Part shown: in pieces, positions 1-5,423 of the stretch
Position numbering within the stretch: position 1 is the first letter of the stretch
Layout: the number at the start of each line of letters is the position of its first letter
NCBI GenBank assembly: GCA_026984165.1
Contig: JALSSQ010000013.1
Coordinates: forward strand, 1 to 5,668
Length of the DNA: 5,668 bases
From: Sulfurovum sp.
GTDB lineage: Bacteria; Campylobacterota; Campylobacteria; Campylobacterales; Sulfurovaceae
Reading direction: 5' to 3'
Notes under the pieces: generated by a model
Seen by the model: the letters and a program-made list of their open reading frames with translations, nothing else
Database searches by the model: none
What the model was told of the DNA's origin: nothing
Program-made: the position numbers and the translations under genes

Positions 1-312
1 TCCTACTGAGTGTAAATACGCTTTTGCTTCATCAAAACTTTCAGAATCTTTATCAACCTTTTCATAAAAGTTGTAGTAGTCACGACAGAGTCTCTCTTCT
101 GAGTAAAACCATTTATGGTTTTCATCAAAGCCTTCGATATCTTTTGAAAGTCTTGAAATTTTACCCAATATGGGAAAATTGTAAGAAAAATTAAGCCACC
201 AAAACTTTACCTCTTGCCAATGTGTAATAAAAAATGCCAATACTATAATGCCAAAAACCAGCAATAATGTCTCAATTTGATGCTGCATAATAAATGCGGT
301 AATCTCTTCCAT
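1..312 (-). CDS. Unidentified single-pass membrane protein, N-terminal 104 codons (runs off left edge)
   Basis: This is an open frame of 104 codons from an ATG at 312-310 to the window edge, so the C-terminus is missing. The start is supported by GAGGAG at 318-323, five bases upstream, and a TATAAT box further upstream. The protein opens with about 14 mildly polar residues, then a hydrophobic stretch at roughly residues 15-31 (TLLLVFGIIVLAFFITH), followed by aromatic-rich sequence (WQEVKFWWLNFSYNF) and a charged soluble region with E, D, K and aromatic residues (HKWFYSEERLCRDYYNFYEK). I read this as a single N-terminal membrane anchor with a soluble domain. There is no signal peptidase site or lipobox. 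I do not recognise the family and assign no function. It is followed on the same strand by nothing visible in this window. Confidence 0.75.
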   Translation of the reverse strand, partial: MEEITAFIMQHQIETLLLVFGIIVLAFFITHWQEVKFWWLNFSYNFPILGKISRLSKDIEGFDENHKWFYSEERLCRDYYNFYEKVDKDSESFDEAKAYLHSVG

Positions 313-338
313 TTTCACTCCTCATAATTTATAGAGTT

Positions 339-344
339 ATTATA
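339..344 (-). promoter_or_regulatory. Candidate -10 promoter box for the 1-312 gene
   Basis: A perfect TATAAT on the minus strand lies 26 bases before the ATG at 312. Upstream on that strand the DNA is T/A-rich and no TTGACA-like -35 is seen at the usual spacing. This is the pattern known for sigma-70 promoters in Campylobacterota. The short leader carries the GAGGAG ribosome site. No experimental start is known. Confidence 0.5.
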
Positions 345-418
345 GCTAAAAATGGATGTTCTAAAATAAAAATAAAATCTAAGGTGAAAAAAAAAGAGAA
401 ATAAGGATAAAAAAGTGT

Positions 419-442
419 AAAGCTAGAAAAGATTCTAGCTTT
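419..442 (-). terminator. Hairpin terminator after the superoxide reductase gene
   Basis: A perfect 10-bp inverted repeat (419-428 with 433-442) encloses a 4-base loop, nine bases past the SOR-like stop codon. On the minus strand the stem ends in TTT and a second T-run follows after ACAC. On the plus strand the stem is followed by only two further T residues. It could work in both directions, but only the minus strand has a gene ending here. Confidence 0.6.
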
Positions 443-450
443 TTATAAGA

Positions 451-834
451 TTAGTTGACTTCAACGACTTTTTCAGTACCTTCCCAGATACCATGTTTTG
501 TACAGTAACCATGCGCTACAAGTTTCATTTTTTTACCTGTTGGGATAATAGTAAAAGTCGTAGTGTTATGTGCTTTTGTGTTACCGAGTGCACCTGGTAC
601 GTAAGTTGCCTCAGCAAGTTTGGTTTCTCCATCAAAGAGTGTTACCGTTTCGATAAAATGATCATAATCATCTGGGTGTGTGTATTCATTACCCATTTTC
701 ACTGTTACTTCAAATGGTTCACCAGCAGTAGCACTGTCAGCACAGTGAATAAATGGTGAGTGTCTGTCGATAAGATCTTTTTTTGCTTCTCTTTCTACTT
801 CTGAGATATCTATGTATTTGTTAATTTTTGGCAT
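451..834 (-). CDS. Class II superoxide reductase-like protein (neelaredoxin/desulfoferrodoxin family)
   Basis: Superoxide reductases reduce superoxide to hydrogen peroxide in the cytoplasm at a mononuclear iron held by four histidines and one cysteine, without making oxygen. All five ligands can be placed here: His25 (DRHSPF), His53 (THP), His59 (DHF, six residues later as in the family), Cys111 and His114 (GYCTKHGIWEG). The 127-residue length suits the one-iron class II form, and the N-terminal rubredoxin-like Cys4 centre of desulfoferrodoxin is absent. The start at 834 is supported by AGGA at 841-844, six bases upstream. Oddly, the usual Glu-Lys before the first histidine is Asp23-Arg24. 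This keeps the charges but could change catalysis, as the family lysine helps attract superoxide. A SoxZ-like sulfur carrier is a distant structural alternative, but the Cys-x2-His-Gly motif argues for SOR. The electron donor is not encoded nearby. Confidence 0.9.
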   Translation of the reverse strand: MPKINKYIDISEVEREAKKDLIDRHSPFIHCADSATAGEPFEVTVKMGNEYTHPDDYDHFIETVTLFDGETKLAEATYVPGALGNTKAHNTTTFTIIPTGKKMKLVAHGYCTKHGIWEGTEKVVEVN

Positions 835-860
835 ATTATGTCCTTTTTTTAGGTTATTTT

Positions 861-896
861 CTGATTAACATACATATGTATGTCTAGGTTAATCAG
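861..896 (-). promoter_or_regulatory. Nested palindrome in the SOR leader, candidate operator
   Basis: Outer arms CTGATTAAC (861-869) and GTTAATCAG (888-896) are perfect reverse complements and extend one more pair at 860/897. Inside them, overlapping the left arm, lies a perfect 16-bp palindrome ACATACATATGTATGT (868-883). The block sits between the predicted -10 (908-913) and the SOR ribosome site, so it should fall within the first 40 or so transcribed bases. A repressor operator or a leader hairpin is the likely role. I cannot assign the regulator; it does not match a textbook Fur or PerR box. Confidence 0.55.
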
Positions 897-907
897 AGGA
901 TTTAACG

Positions 908-916
908 ATTATAGCA
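908..916 (-). promoter_or_regulatory. Extended -10 promoter for the SOR-like gene
   Basis: On the minus strand the sequence reads TGC-TATAAT, a perfect extended -10 element. The predicted start of transcription is near 901, giving a leader of about 67 bases that contains the nested palindrome. No -35 consensus is seen; the upstream DNA is T/A-rich. Confidence 0.6.
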
Positions 917-996
917 CAAGTAAAATTAAATGAGATAAAATTTATCCTAATTACTAAATAAGTTTGTACAAGGTTGAGTTTTGTTACATTTACACA

Positions 997-1168
997 ATAA
1001 ACCCAAAATATGCATTAGAAATCATCCATCTTCTGCAAAGCATTAGCACATGGGCATTCACAAAGAATCATCGATTAATCTATGGGTTAAACTCAAATTC
1101 TTTGCAAACACCCATGTACTAAGCCTTTAGAGAATATAAAACGATTCTAATACATAATTTGGGATAAA
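997..1168. repeat. 5-bp direct repeats flanking the inverted-repeat element (possible target-site duplication)
   Basis: ATAAA occurs at 997-1001, abutting the left end (CCCAAA) of the inverted repeat, and again at 1164-1168, abutting its right end (TTTGGG). This is the arrangement expected of a target-site duplication after insertion. The DNA is AT-rich, so a chance 5-bp match is quite possible. Confidence 0.35.
1002..1163 (-). repeat. 162-bp imperfect inverted repeat: MITE-like element or long RNA hairpin
   Basis: Arms 1002-1068 and 1097-1163 pair symmetrically about position 1082.5 with no gap over 67 positions and a 28-base loop. By hand count 49 of 67 positions are Watson-Crick pairs, nine are C/A oppositions, one is T/G and eight are other mismatches. 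The strongest blocks are the tips (CCCAAA...TTTGGG), 1014-1020, 1048-1054 and 1061-1068. On the minus strand the nine C/A oppositions become G-U pairs, so a minus-strand RNA could pair at 58 of 67 positions. No protein is encoded inside and no transposase is present in the window, so if mobile it would be non-autonomous. It lies 20 bases before the start codon of the plus-strand gene and may affect its expression. Confidence 0.7.
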
Positions 1169-1183
1169 AATTGTGAGGTAGTC

Positions 1184-1609
1184 ATGGATTTAATGCAAGA
1201 GATGGAACTTTTTTTAAAAAAAGTTCGTATTCAAGTTGAAGAGGGCATGGAATATCGCGATGCTATGCTTTTACAGTCTGCTATGATGGGTGGGAACATC
1301 CCTGCCTTGGTTTCACAAGCAGATGTCAAGTACCAAGAGGCGACATATATCAAAACCGAACTCTCACAACAGCCCAATGTAGATGAGTGTGCTTTGGCAA
1401 GTATGGGTAAGCTTTGGCACGGAGAAGATTTTGAAGGCTCCAATGCGCAAATAGAGAGTTCCGATGAGGAGATAGTACTCGATACACTCTATTTTATACT
1501 CAAATATGCTGATACCAAGAATCCTCTGGAAGCCTCTTTGGCAGCCAATGAGTCAGTCTGTGGGGACAAAAGCGCTAGAAAAGTGTTTTTGGAGATGATG
1601 TTCGTGTAG
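1184..1609 (+). CDS. Short protein resembling the C-terminal part of ADP-ribosylglycohydrolases
   Basis: The 141-residue protein starts at an ATG with GAGG five bases upstream, and an in-frame stop at 1148 excludes extension. It is acidic and has no signal peptide or membrane segment. By memory of the family, several stretches recall the C-terminal half of ADP-ribosylglycohydrolase-fold proteins: an EEGMEYRDA helix (19-27), DECALASMGKLW (67-78), LDTLYFILKY (99-108), and AANESVCGDKSAR (120-132) where active members carry a metal-binding GGD-[ST]-x-[TA] loop. Asp128 is kept, but the loop reads CGDKSA. The N-terminal half, including the TDD metal motif, is absent, and full members are around 300 residues. 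If the relation holds, this is a stand-alone or truncated domain unlikely to hydrolyse ADP-ribose by itself. No N-terminal fragment is found upstream. It converges with the sdh operon. The reading frame is secure; the family call is tentative. Confidence 0.7.
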   Translation: MDLMQEMELFLKKVRIQVEEGMEYRDAMLLQSAMMGGNIPALVSQADVKYQEATYIKTELSQQPNVDECALASMGKLWHGEDFEGSNAQIESSDEEIVLDTLYFILKYADTKNPLEASLAANESVCGDKSARKVFLEMMFV

Positions 1610-1610
1610 G

Positions 1611-1634
1611 GGGCAGATTTTATATCTGCCCTTT
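1611..1634 (+). terminator. Hairpin terminator after the plus-strand gene
   Basis: GGGCAGAT (1611-1618) and ATCTGCCC (1624-1631) form a perfect 8-bp GC-containing stem with a 5-base loop, starting two bases after the TAG stop. Only a short T-run (TTT) follows. It probably ends the plus-strand transcript. On the minus strand, where the sdh operon arrives, no T-run follows, so its role there is doubtful. Confidence 0.6.
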
Positions 1635-1643
1635 ATGTAGCAT

Positions 1644-1663
1644 ACGATGCAGTATCACATCGT
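1644..1663 (-). terminator. Weak hairpin after sdhE
   Basis: ACGATG (1644-1649) and CATCGT (1658-1663) form a 6-bp stem with an 8-base loop, ten bases past the sdhE stop codon. No T-run follows on the minus strand. It is the nearest candidate end of the sdh operon, but it would be a poor intrinsic terminator. Read-through to the next hairpin or Rho-dependent ending is equally likely. Confidence 0.25.
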
Positions 1664-1673
1664 CATTGAAACC

Positions 1674-2570
1674 TTATGAAGCTTGCGCGTAAAGTTGTTT
1701 TGCTTTTTGTACGTGGAAATTGAGTCCTATCTCTTTTTCGCTACATCCAAGCGCAAGCGCTACCATCTGTGGCATGTGTAGCACAGGAAGCTCCACATCA
1801 CGCCCCATTACTTTTCCTACACTGTCTTGGTAGGTATCCATCTTGAGGTGACAAAGTGGGCAGGGGGTTACCATCATGTCTGCATTGTTGTCAATGGCAT
1901 CAACCAAAGCATTTCCTGCAAGCACTTCAGAGGTGTGATTGGCCTGAAGTTCGACATGGAAACCACAACATTTGTTTTTACTTTCATACTCTACAGGATT
2001 GCCCTCTAGCGCATCAATCAGGCTATCGAGTGATGTAGGTGCATAGGGATTCTCATGTCCATTTGCCTCTTCGTGCAACTCTGAAGGTCTAATGTTGTGA
2101 CAGCCATAAAATGGTGCAATATTAAACTGAGAAAGTGGGGTAGTTACCTTTTCTCTAATCTTGTCAAGTCCATATTCATCTATCAGTGCATAAAGAAAGT
2201 GTTTGATTTCAGAAGTTCCTTTATACTCCAGTCCTACTTCTGCAAGCTTTTCATTGACACGTGCTTTGAGTTCTGGGTCTTTGTCGAGTGCACGTTTTGT
2301 CATGGCAGAGTTAAGTTGACAGGTATTACAGATGGTAATCATCGTAAGCCCCAGTTTCTCTGCATAACAGATGTTACGTGCATTGAGTACATGTGCTAAA
2401 AACTCATCAAAATCCTGTAGGTGAGAAGCGCCACAACATGAAGCTTCTTCCAAAATAGTGATTTTGATGCCCAATTTATCGGCTACTGCAAGCGTAGATG
2501 ATAAAAGTTCCGGAGTTGACTGCTTGGCAGTACACCCTGTAAATAGTGCATAATGTAATTGTTCGCTCAT
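1674..2570 (-). CDS. sdhE: Type-E succinate dehydrogenase/fumarate reductase subunit with two CCG domains (HdrB-like)
   Basis: This 298-residue protein carries two complete cysteine-rich CCG domains of the heterodisulfide reductase HdrB type. The first has Cys13, Cys45-Cys46-Gly47 and Cys81-x2-Cys84. The second has Cys157, Cys201-Cys202-Gly203 and Cys237-x2-Cys240. In HdrB such cysteines hold non-cubane [4Fe-4S] clusters. In type-E complex II (Sulfolobus SdhE; MfrE of Wolinella; annotated SdhC in Campylobacter jejuni) this subunit replaces the heme-bearing membrane anchors and passes electrons between the iron-sulfur subunit and quinone or another carrier. I see no transmembrane helix, so membrane contact would be peripheral. 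It is the last gene of the operon, 9 bases after sdhB. Its ribosome site TAAGGAG (2576-2582) includes the sdhB stop codon. The name is unrelated to the FAD assembly factor also called SdhE. Confidence 0.92.
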   Translation of the reverse strand: MSEQLHYALFTGCTAKQSTPELLSSTLAVADKLGIKITILEEASCCGASHLQDFDEFLAHVLNARNICYAEKLGLTMITICNTCQLNSAMTKRALDKDPELKARVNEKLAEVGLEYKGTSEIKHFLYALIDEYGLDKIREKVTTPLSQFNIAPFYGCHNIRPSELHEEANGHENPYAPTSLDSLIDALEGNPVEYESKNKCCGFHVELQANHTSEVLAGNALVDAIDNNADMMVTPCPLCHLKMDTYQDSVGKVMGRDVELPVLHMPQMVALALGCSEKEIGLNFHVQKAKQLYAQAS

Positions 2571-2579
2571 CTTTTCTCC

Positions 2580-3569
2580 TTACAGTTTATTTGTTTGTGC
2601 TATTTCGATAAGTTTTTGTACCTCATCGAGATTTTTGATTTTTGGAATAGAGTTTATAAACGGAATCCCTGAATGCCAGTGGATTTTACCAGATTTCATC
2701 ATCTTCATTGCCGTACCTAAGTGTTTATACATACCAAGGTAGCCTTCTGAGTAGAGTACAATATCTGCTTCATCTAAGAAACCTGTCTTTTTCATACCAC
2801 GCAGGAAACCTTCTGCATGACGTGTAGCCACATTGGACTTTGCCACACCACGCTCAAACTGCAGGTTGTGAAGTTTACCAATTTTCTCGATAGGATTAAT
2901 CTCTTTTGGACAAGCCTCGGCACATTCAAAACATTTTACACAGTCCCACACACCTGAACCTTGTTCAGCAGTGATAGCAAGACGCTCATCGCCAGCTTCA
3001 TCACGTGTATCTACAGTAAATCTATAGGCTGCATTGAGTGCGGCAGGCCCAAGGAATGCATCGTTGACTTCAAGTGCAGGGCAAGAGTAGTGACAAGCAC
3101 CACATTGAATACATAAATCAGAGTCCAAGAAGTTGTTAAACTCTTCAATACTCTGTTTGCTCTCTGTCTCTGGATGCGCTTCAACCTCCGTAACCACGTA
3201 GGGTTTTACTGCAGCATGTTTTTCCCAGAAATCAGACTTGTCGATAATCATATCTTTAATCGCACGTTTGGTTGAACTTGGCTCAATGACCAGCTCATCG
3301 CCAAAGAGCTCTACCAGCTCCAAGGCATTTTGTTTACATGCAAGTGTGGCACGACCATTGACTTTGATGGCACACGCTCCACAGATACCATGACGACATG
3401 AACGACGGTAAGAGAAACTTCCATCATGCTCCCATTTGATACGGTTAAGAAGGTCAAGGATAAGCTCATCTTTGCCTACTTCCATCTCATAATGTTTGTA
3501 GTATGGAAGGTAGTCGGTCTCAGCGTTAAATCTAAAGGTCTTTAGGGTTACTTTTTTCATTTGACTCAT
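2580..3569 (-). CDS. sdhB: Succinate dehydrogenase/fumarate reductase iron-sulfur subunit, type E
   Basis: This 329-residue protein carries electrons from the flavin of SdhA to SdhE. The N-terminal ferredoxin domain holds a [2Fe-2S] site at Cys58, Cys63, Cys66 and Cys78 (CRHGICGAC). The C-terminal domain has Cys153-x2-Cys156-x2-Cys159-x3-Cys163-Pro and Cys210-x2-Cys213-x2-Cys216-x3-Cys220-Pro. In ordinary SdhB/FrdB the position of Cys213 is not cysteine and a [3Fe-4S] cluster forms near the quinone. The extra cysteine here predicts a second [4Fe-4S], as reported for Sulfolobus type-E enzymes. The chain is some 80-90 residues longer than E. coli SdhB, with a tail beyond about residue 240 that has no cysteine. 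The start at 3569 has AGGAG six bases upstream; an in-frame ATG three codons later is poorer. Confidence 0.95.
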   Translation of the reverse strand: MSQMKKVTLKTFRFNAETDYLPYYKHYEMEVGKDELILDLLNRIKWEHDGSFSYRRSCRHGICGACAIKVNGRATLACKQNALELVELFGDELVIEPSSTKRAIKDMIIDKSDFWEKHAAVKPYVVTEVEAHPETESKQSIEEFNNFLDSDLCIQCGACHYSCPALEVNDAFLGPAALNAAYRFTVDTRDEAGDERLAITAEQGSGVWDCVKCFECAEACPKEINPIEKIGKLHNLQFERGVAKSNVATRHAEGFLRGMKKTGFLDEADIVLYSEGYLGMYKHLGTAMKMMKSGKIHWHSGIPFINSIPKIKNLDEVQKLIEIAQTNKL

Positions 3570-3578
3570 TCTGCTCTC

Positions 3579-5309
3579 CTAGTACTTTCTTTCCATGGGT
3601 TCAAACTTTCCTGGAGTCACTTTACCCCATTCGATTTTGATATTAAACTCTTTATCCATCGTTGCATAGGTGTGTACCATAAATTTCTCATCATCTCTGG
3701 TAGGGAAGTCTTCACGGTAGTGACCACCACGACTCTCTTCGCGCATCAAAGCACCCACAACGATAAATTTGGAATACTCCAGCATATGCCCAAGCTCCAG
3801 TGCCTCCTGCAAGTCGGTGTTGAAGGTATCTGATTTGTCATCGATGCGAATATTTTTAAATCTTGCGAGTAACTCATCAATCAGCTTGAGTTGTCTTTCC
3901 AAAGACTCTTTGCTCCTAAAGACACCTGCATCTGCTGTCATACCTGCTTGAAGTTCTGCTCTTAGTGCAGGTACTCTCTCTTCTCCATTGGAGGTTTTGA
4001 TACGTTGCATTTCATCAAGAAAAGCTTGCGCATCTTCTGCTTTGGCAGGACGAAGTGTTATCCCCTCATTAAGTGCCTTGATCATATTTTCTCCGGCATG
4101 TCTTCCAAAAAGCAGCGCTTCAAGTACCGAGTTGGCTCCCAAACGGTTGGCACCATGCACAGAGACACAGCTACACTCACCAGCAGCATAGAAACCTTCT
4201 ACCAAATCACCAGCAGCATTTTTTTGTACCTGTGTATCTATATTGACAGGTATGCCTCCCATGGAGTAGTGTGCAGTAGCAGAGATATGAATAGGCTCTT
4301 TAAGCATATCTTGTCCTTGAAATGCGATGGCAAGTTCACGTAGCTCTGGAAGACGTGTAAGTATAATTTCGGGGTCTAAGTGTGTTAAATCAATGTTTAC
4401 AGACTGACCATCTTTACCCACACCACGTCCTTGACGTACCTCTTCCATAATAGCACGGCTAACAACATCTCGGCTTGCAAGCTCCATAGCGTTTGGCGCA
4501 TATTTTTCCATAAAACGCTCACCCTTTGAGTTATAGAGTCGTCCACCTTCACCACGTGCTGCTTCTGAGATGAGTACCCCTGAACCACCAAGTCCACTGG
4601 GGTGGAACTGTACAAATTCCATATCTTCAAGCGGTAAACCATGACGTGCCACAATAGAGAGTGAATCTCCTGTATTGGCATGGGCATTGGAGTTAAATCT
4701 ATAAGCTCTTCCATGTCCACCTGTAGCAAACATGGTGACTTTTGCATTAAAGATAGCTACTTTTGAATCTTTGATATTATAGGCTACCACACCAGATACT
4801 TTGCCCTCATCATAGAGCAAGTCTCCTGCATACCACTCATCAAAGACCTCAATACCTGCACGATATGCCTGTTCATAGATGGTTTGCAGAAGGGTAAGCC
4901 CTGTTCTGTCTTTGGCATAACACGCACGAGGTTGCGACTGCCCGCCAAAAGGACGAATAGCGATGTCACCTTCTTTGTCACGTGAGAACACCGCACCCAT
5001 TCTCTCTGCCCATCTGATAGTCTCAGGAGCTTTGGTACACATAAGTTCTACACAGTCCTGGTCTGCAAGGTAGTCAGACCCTTTCACGGTATCGAACTCA
5101 TGAAGTTCAGTAGAATCATCTTTGCCAAGTGCTGCGTTTATCCCACCTTGTGCCGCACCTGAGTGAGAACGTAGAGGATGAAGTTTTGTAATCACTGCTG
5201 TTTTTTTGCCTGCTTCTGTCAGCTCTTTGGCTGCTGCCAAACCTGCCAGTCCAGAACCAACAATCACAGCGTCATATTCATAGATTTTAACATCTGAGTT
5301 ACTGCTCAT
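3579..5309 (-). CDS. sdhA: Succinate dehydrogenase/fumarate reductase flavoprotein subunit, cytoplasmic type E
   Basis: This 576-residue catalytic subunit interconverts succinate and fumarate. The N-terminal FAD-binding motif is GSGLAG (18-23), and His49 in SHSGAAQGG is the expected site of covalent FAD. The active-site set is complete: His236 (QFHPSG), Ser248-Glu249 (ISEAARGEGG), Arg280 (SRD, the proton-shuttle arginine), His347 (TAHYSMGG) and Arg389 (GANRLG). Gln54, five residues after the FAD histidine, matches E. coli SdhA, whereas FrdA has Glu there. This hints at, but does not prove, an oxidative direction. There is no twin-arginine signal, so it acts in the cytoplasm, in contrast to MfrA. 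AGGA (5319-5322) lies nine bases before the start. It is first in the operon, and its TAG stop forms part of the sdhB ribosome site. An annotation as frdA would be equally defensible, especially if the organism runs a reductive TCA cycle. Confidence 0.96.
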   Translation of the reverse strand: MSSNSDVKIYEYDAVIVGSGLAGLAAAKELTEAGKKTAVITKLHPLRSHSGAAQGGINAALGKDDSTELHEFDTVKGSDYLADQDCVELMCTKAPETIRWAERMGAVFSRDKEGDIAIRPFGGQSQPRACYAKDRTGLTLLQTIYEQAYRAGIEVFDEWYAGDLLYDEGKVSGVVAYNIKDSKVAIFNAKVTMFATGGHGRAYRFNSNAHANTGDSLSIVARHGLPLEDMEFVQFHPSGLGGSGVLISEAARGEGGRLYNSKGERFMEKYAPNAMELASRDVVSRAIMEEVRQGRGVGKDGQSVNIDLTHLDPEIILTRLPELRELAIAFQGQDMLKEPIHISATAHYSMGGIPVNIDTQVQKNAAGDLVEGFYAAGECSCVSVHGANRLGANSVLEALLFGRHAGENMIKALNEGITLRPAKAEDAQAFLDEMQRIKTSNGEERVPALRAELQAGMTADAGVFRSKESLERQLKLIDELLARFKNIRIDDKSDTFNTDLQEALELGHMLEYSKFIVVGALMREESRGGHYREDFPTRDDEKFMVHTYATMDKEFNIKIEWGKVTPGKFEPMERKY

Positions 5310-5385
5310 AGAAGAATGTCCTTTAAAAAAGATAGTGCCTTTATTTTATCTTGTTTTCTTTAAGATTTGGAGAAAGTCTAAGAGA

Positions 5386-5394
5386 TTTATACCA
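5386..5394 (-). promoter_or_regulatory. sdhA: Candidate extended -10 promoter of the sdhABE operon
   Basis: On the minus strand TGG-TATAAA (5394-5386) forms an extended -10, 76 bases before the sdhA ATG. No -35 lies at the right distance. A second candidate, TAAAAT at 5343-5348, is closer to the gene and cannot be excluded. The strong hairpin upstream separates this operon from the preceding gene, so a promoter is expected in this interval. Confidence 0.45.
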
Positions 5395-5406
5395 TGAAAG
5401 ATGTAG

Positions 5407-5423
5407 GTGTGACCATGTCACAC
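5407..5423. promoter_or_regulatory. 17-bp palindrome upstream of the sdh promoter, candidate operator
   Basis: GTGTGAC (5407-5413) and GTCACAC (5417-5423) are perfect 7-bp arms around CAT. The centre falls about 36 bases before the start predicted from the 5386 promoter, where an activator or repressor could act. The half-sites resemble TGTGA...TCACA of CRP-type regulators, but the gap is five rather than six bases. An exact 8-mer ATGTAGGT lies on its left (5401-5408, overlapping by two bases) and again on its right (5437-5444). Confidence 0.5.

Larger units (their letters stand above)
835..1183. other. Gene-free divergent intergenic region between the SOR-like gene and the plus-strand gene
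   Basis: This 349-base stretch has no supportable coding frame. From left to right it holds the SOR ribosome site (841-844), the nested palindrome (861-896), the SOR extended -10 (908-916), about 80 bases of plain AT-rich DNA, the 162-bp inverted repeat (1002-1163), and the ribosome site of the plus-strand gene (GAGG, 1175-1178). A TATAAA at 1135-1140, inside the right arm, is the best plus-strand -10 candidate, but it is weak evidence. Confidence 0.7.

Noticed and set aside
493..759. Plus-strand 88-codon open frame opposite the SOR-like gene
   Set aside because: Its translation has no family character and the opposite strand encodes a protein with all five SOR ligands; it is an antisense shadow.
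451..834. SoxZ-type sulfur carrier
   Set aside because: The fold is related, but the Cys-x2-His-Gly-[IL]-Trp motif and the spaced histidines are specific to superoxide reductases.
964..990. Plus-strand promoter TTGTAC...TACATT
   Set aside because: The spacer is 15 bases and both boxes are poor; base composition alone could give it.
1002..1163. Integron attC recombination site
   Set aside because: The long imperfect fold-back recalls attC, but the ends lack the RYYYAAC and GTTRRRY core boxes, the arms are too long, and no cassette array or integrase is present.
4397..4747. Minus-strand 116-codon open frame within sdhA
   Set aside because: It is in another frame of a flavoprotein gene whose own frame is intact and fully conserved; it is chance overlap.
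5258..5309. Twin-arginine signal on the flavoprotein
   Set aside because: The N-terminus MSSNSDVKIYEYDAV has no RR pair or hydrophobic region before the FAD motif, and the DNA upstream gives no better start.
5408..5422. Canonical CRP binding site TGTGA-n6-TCACA
   Set aside because: The half-sites match but the gap is five bases, not six, so it is kept only as an unassigned palindrome.
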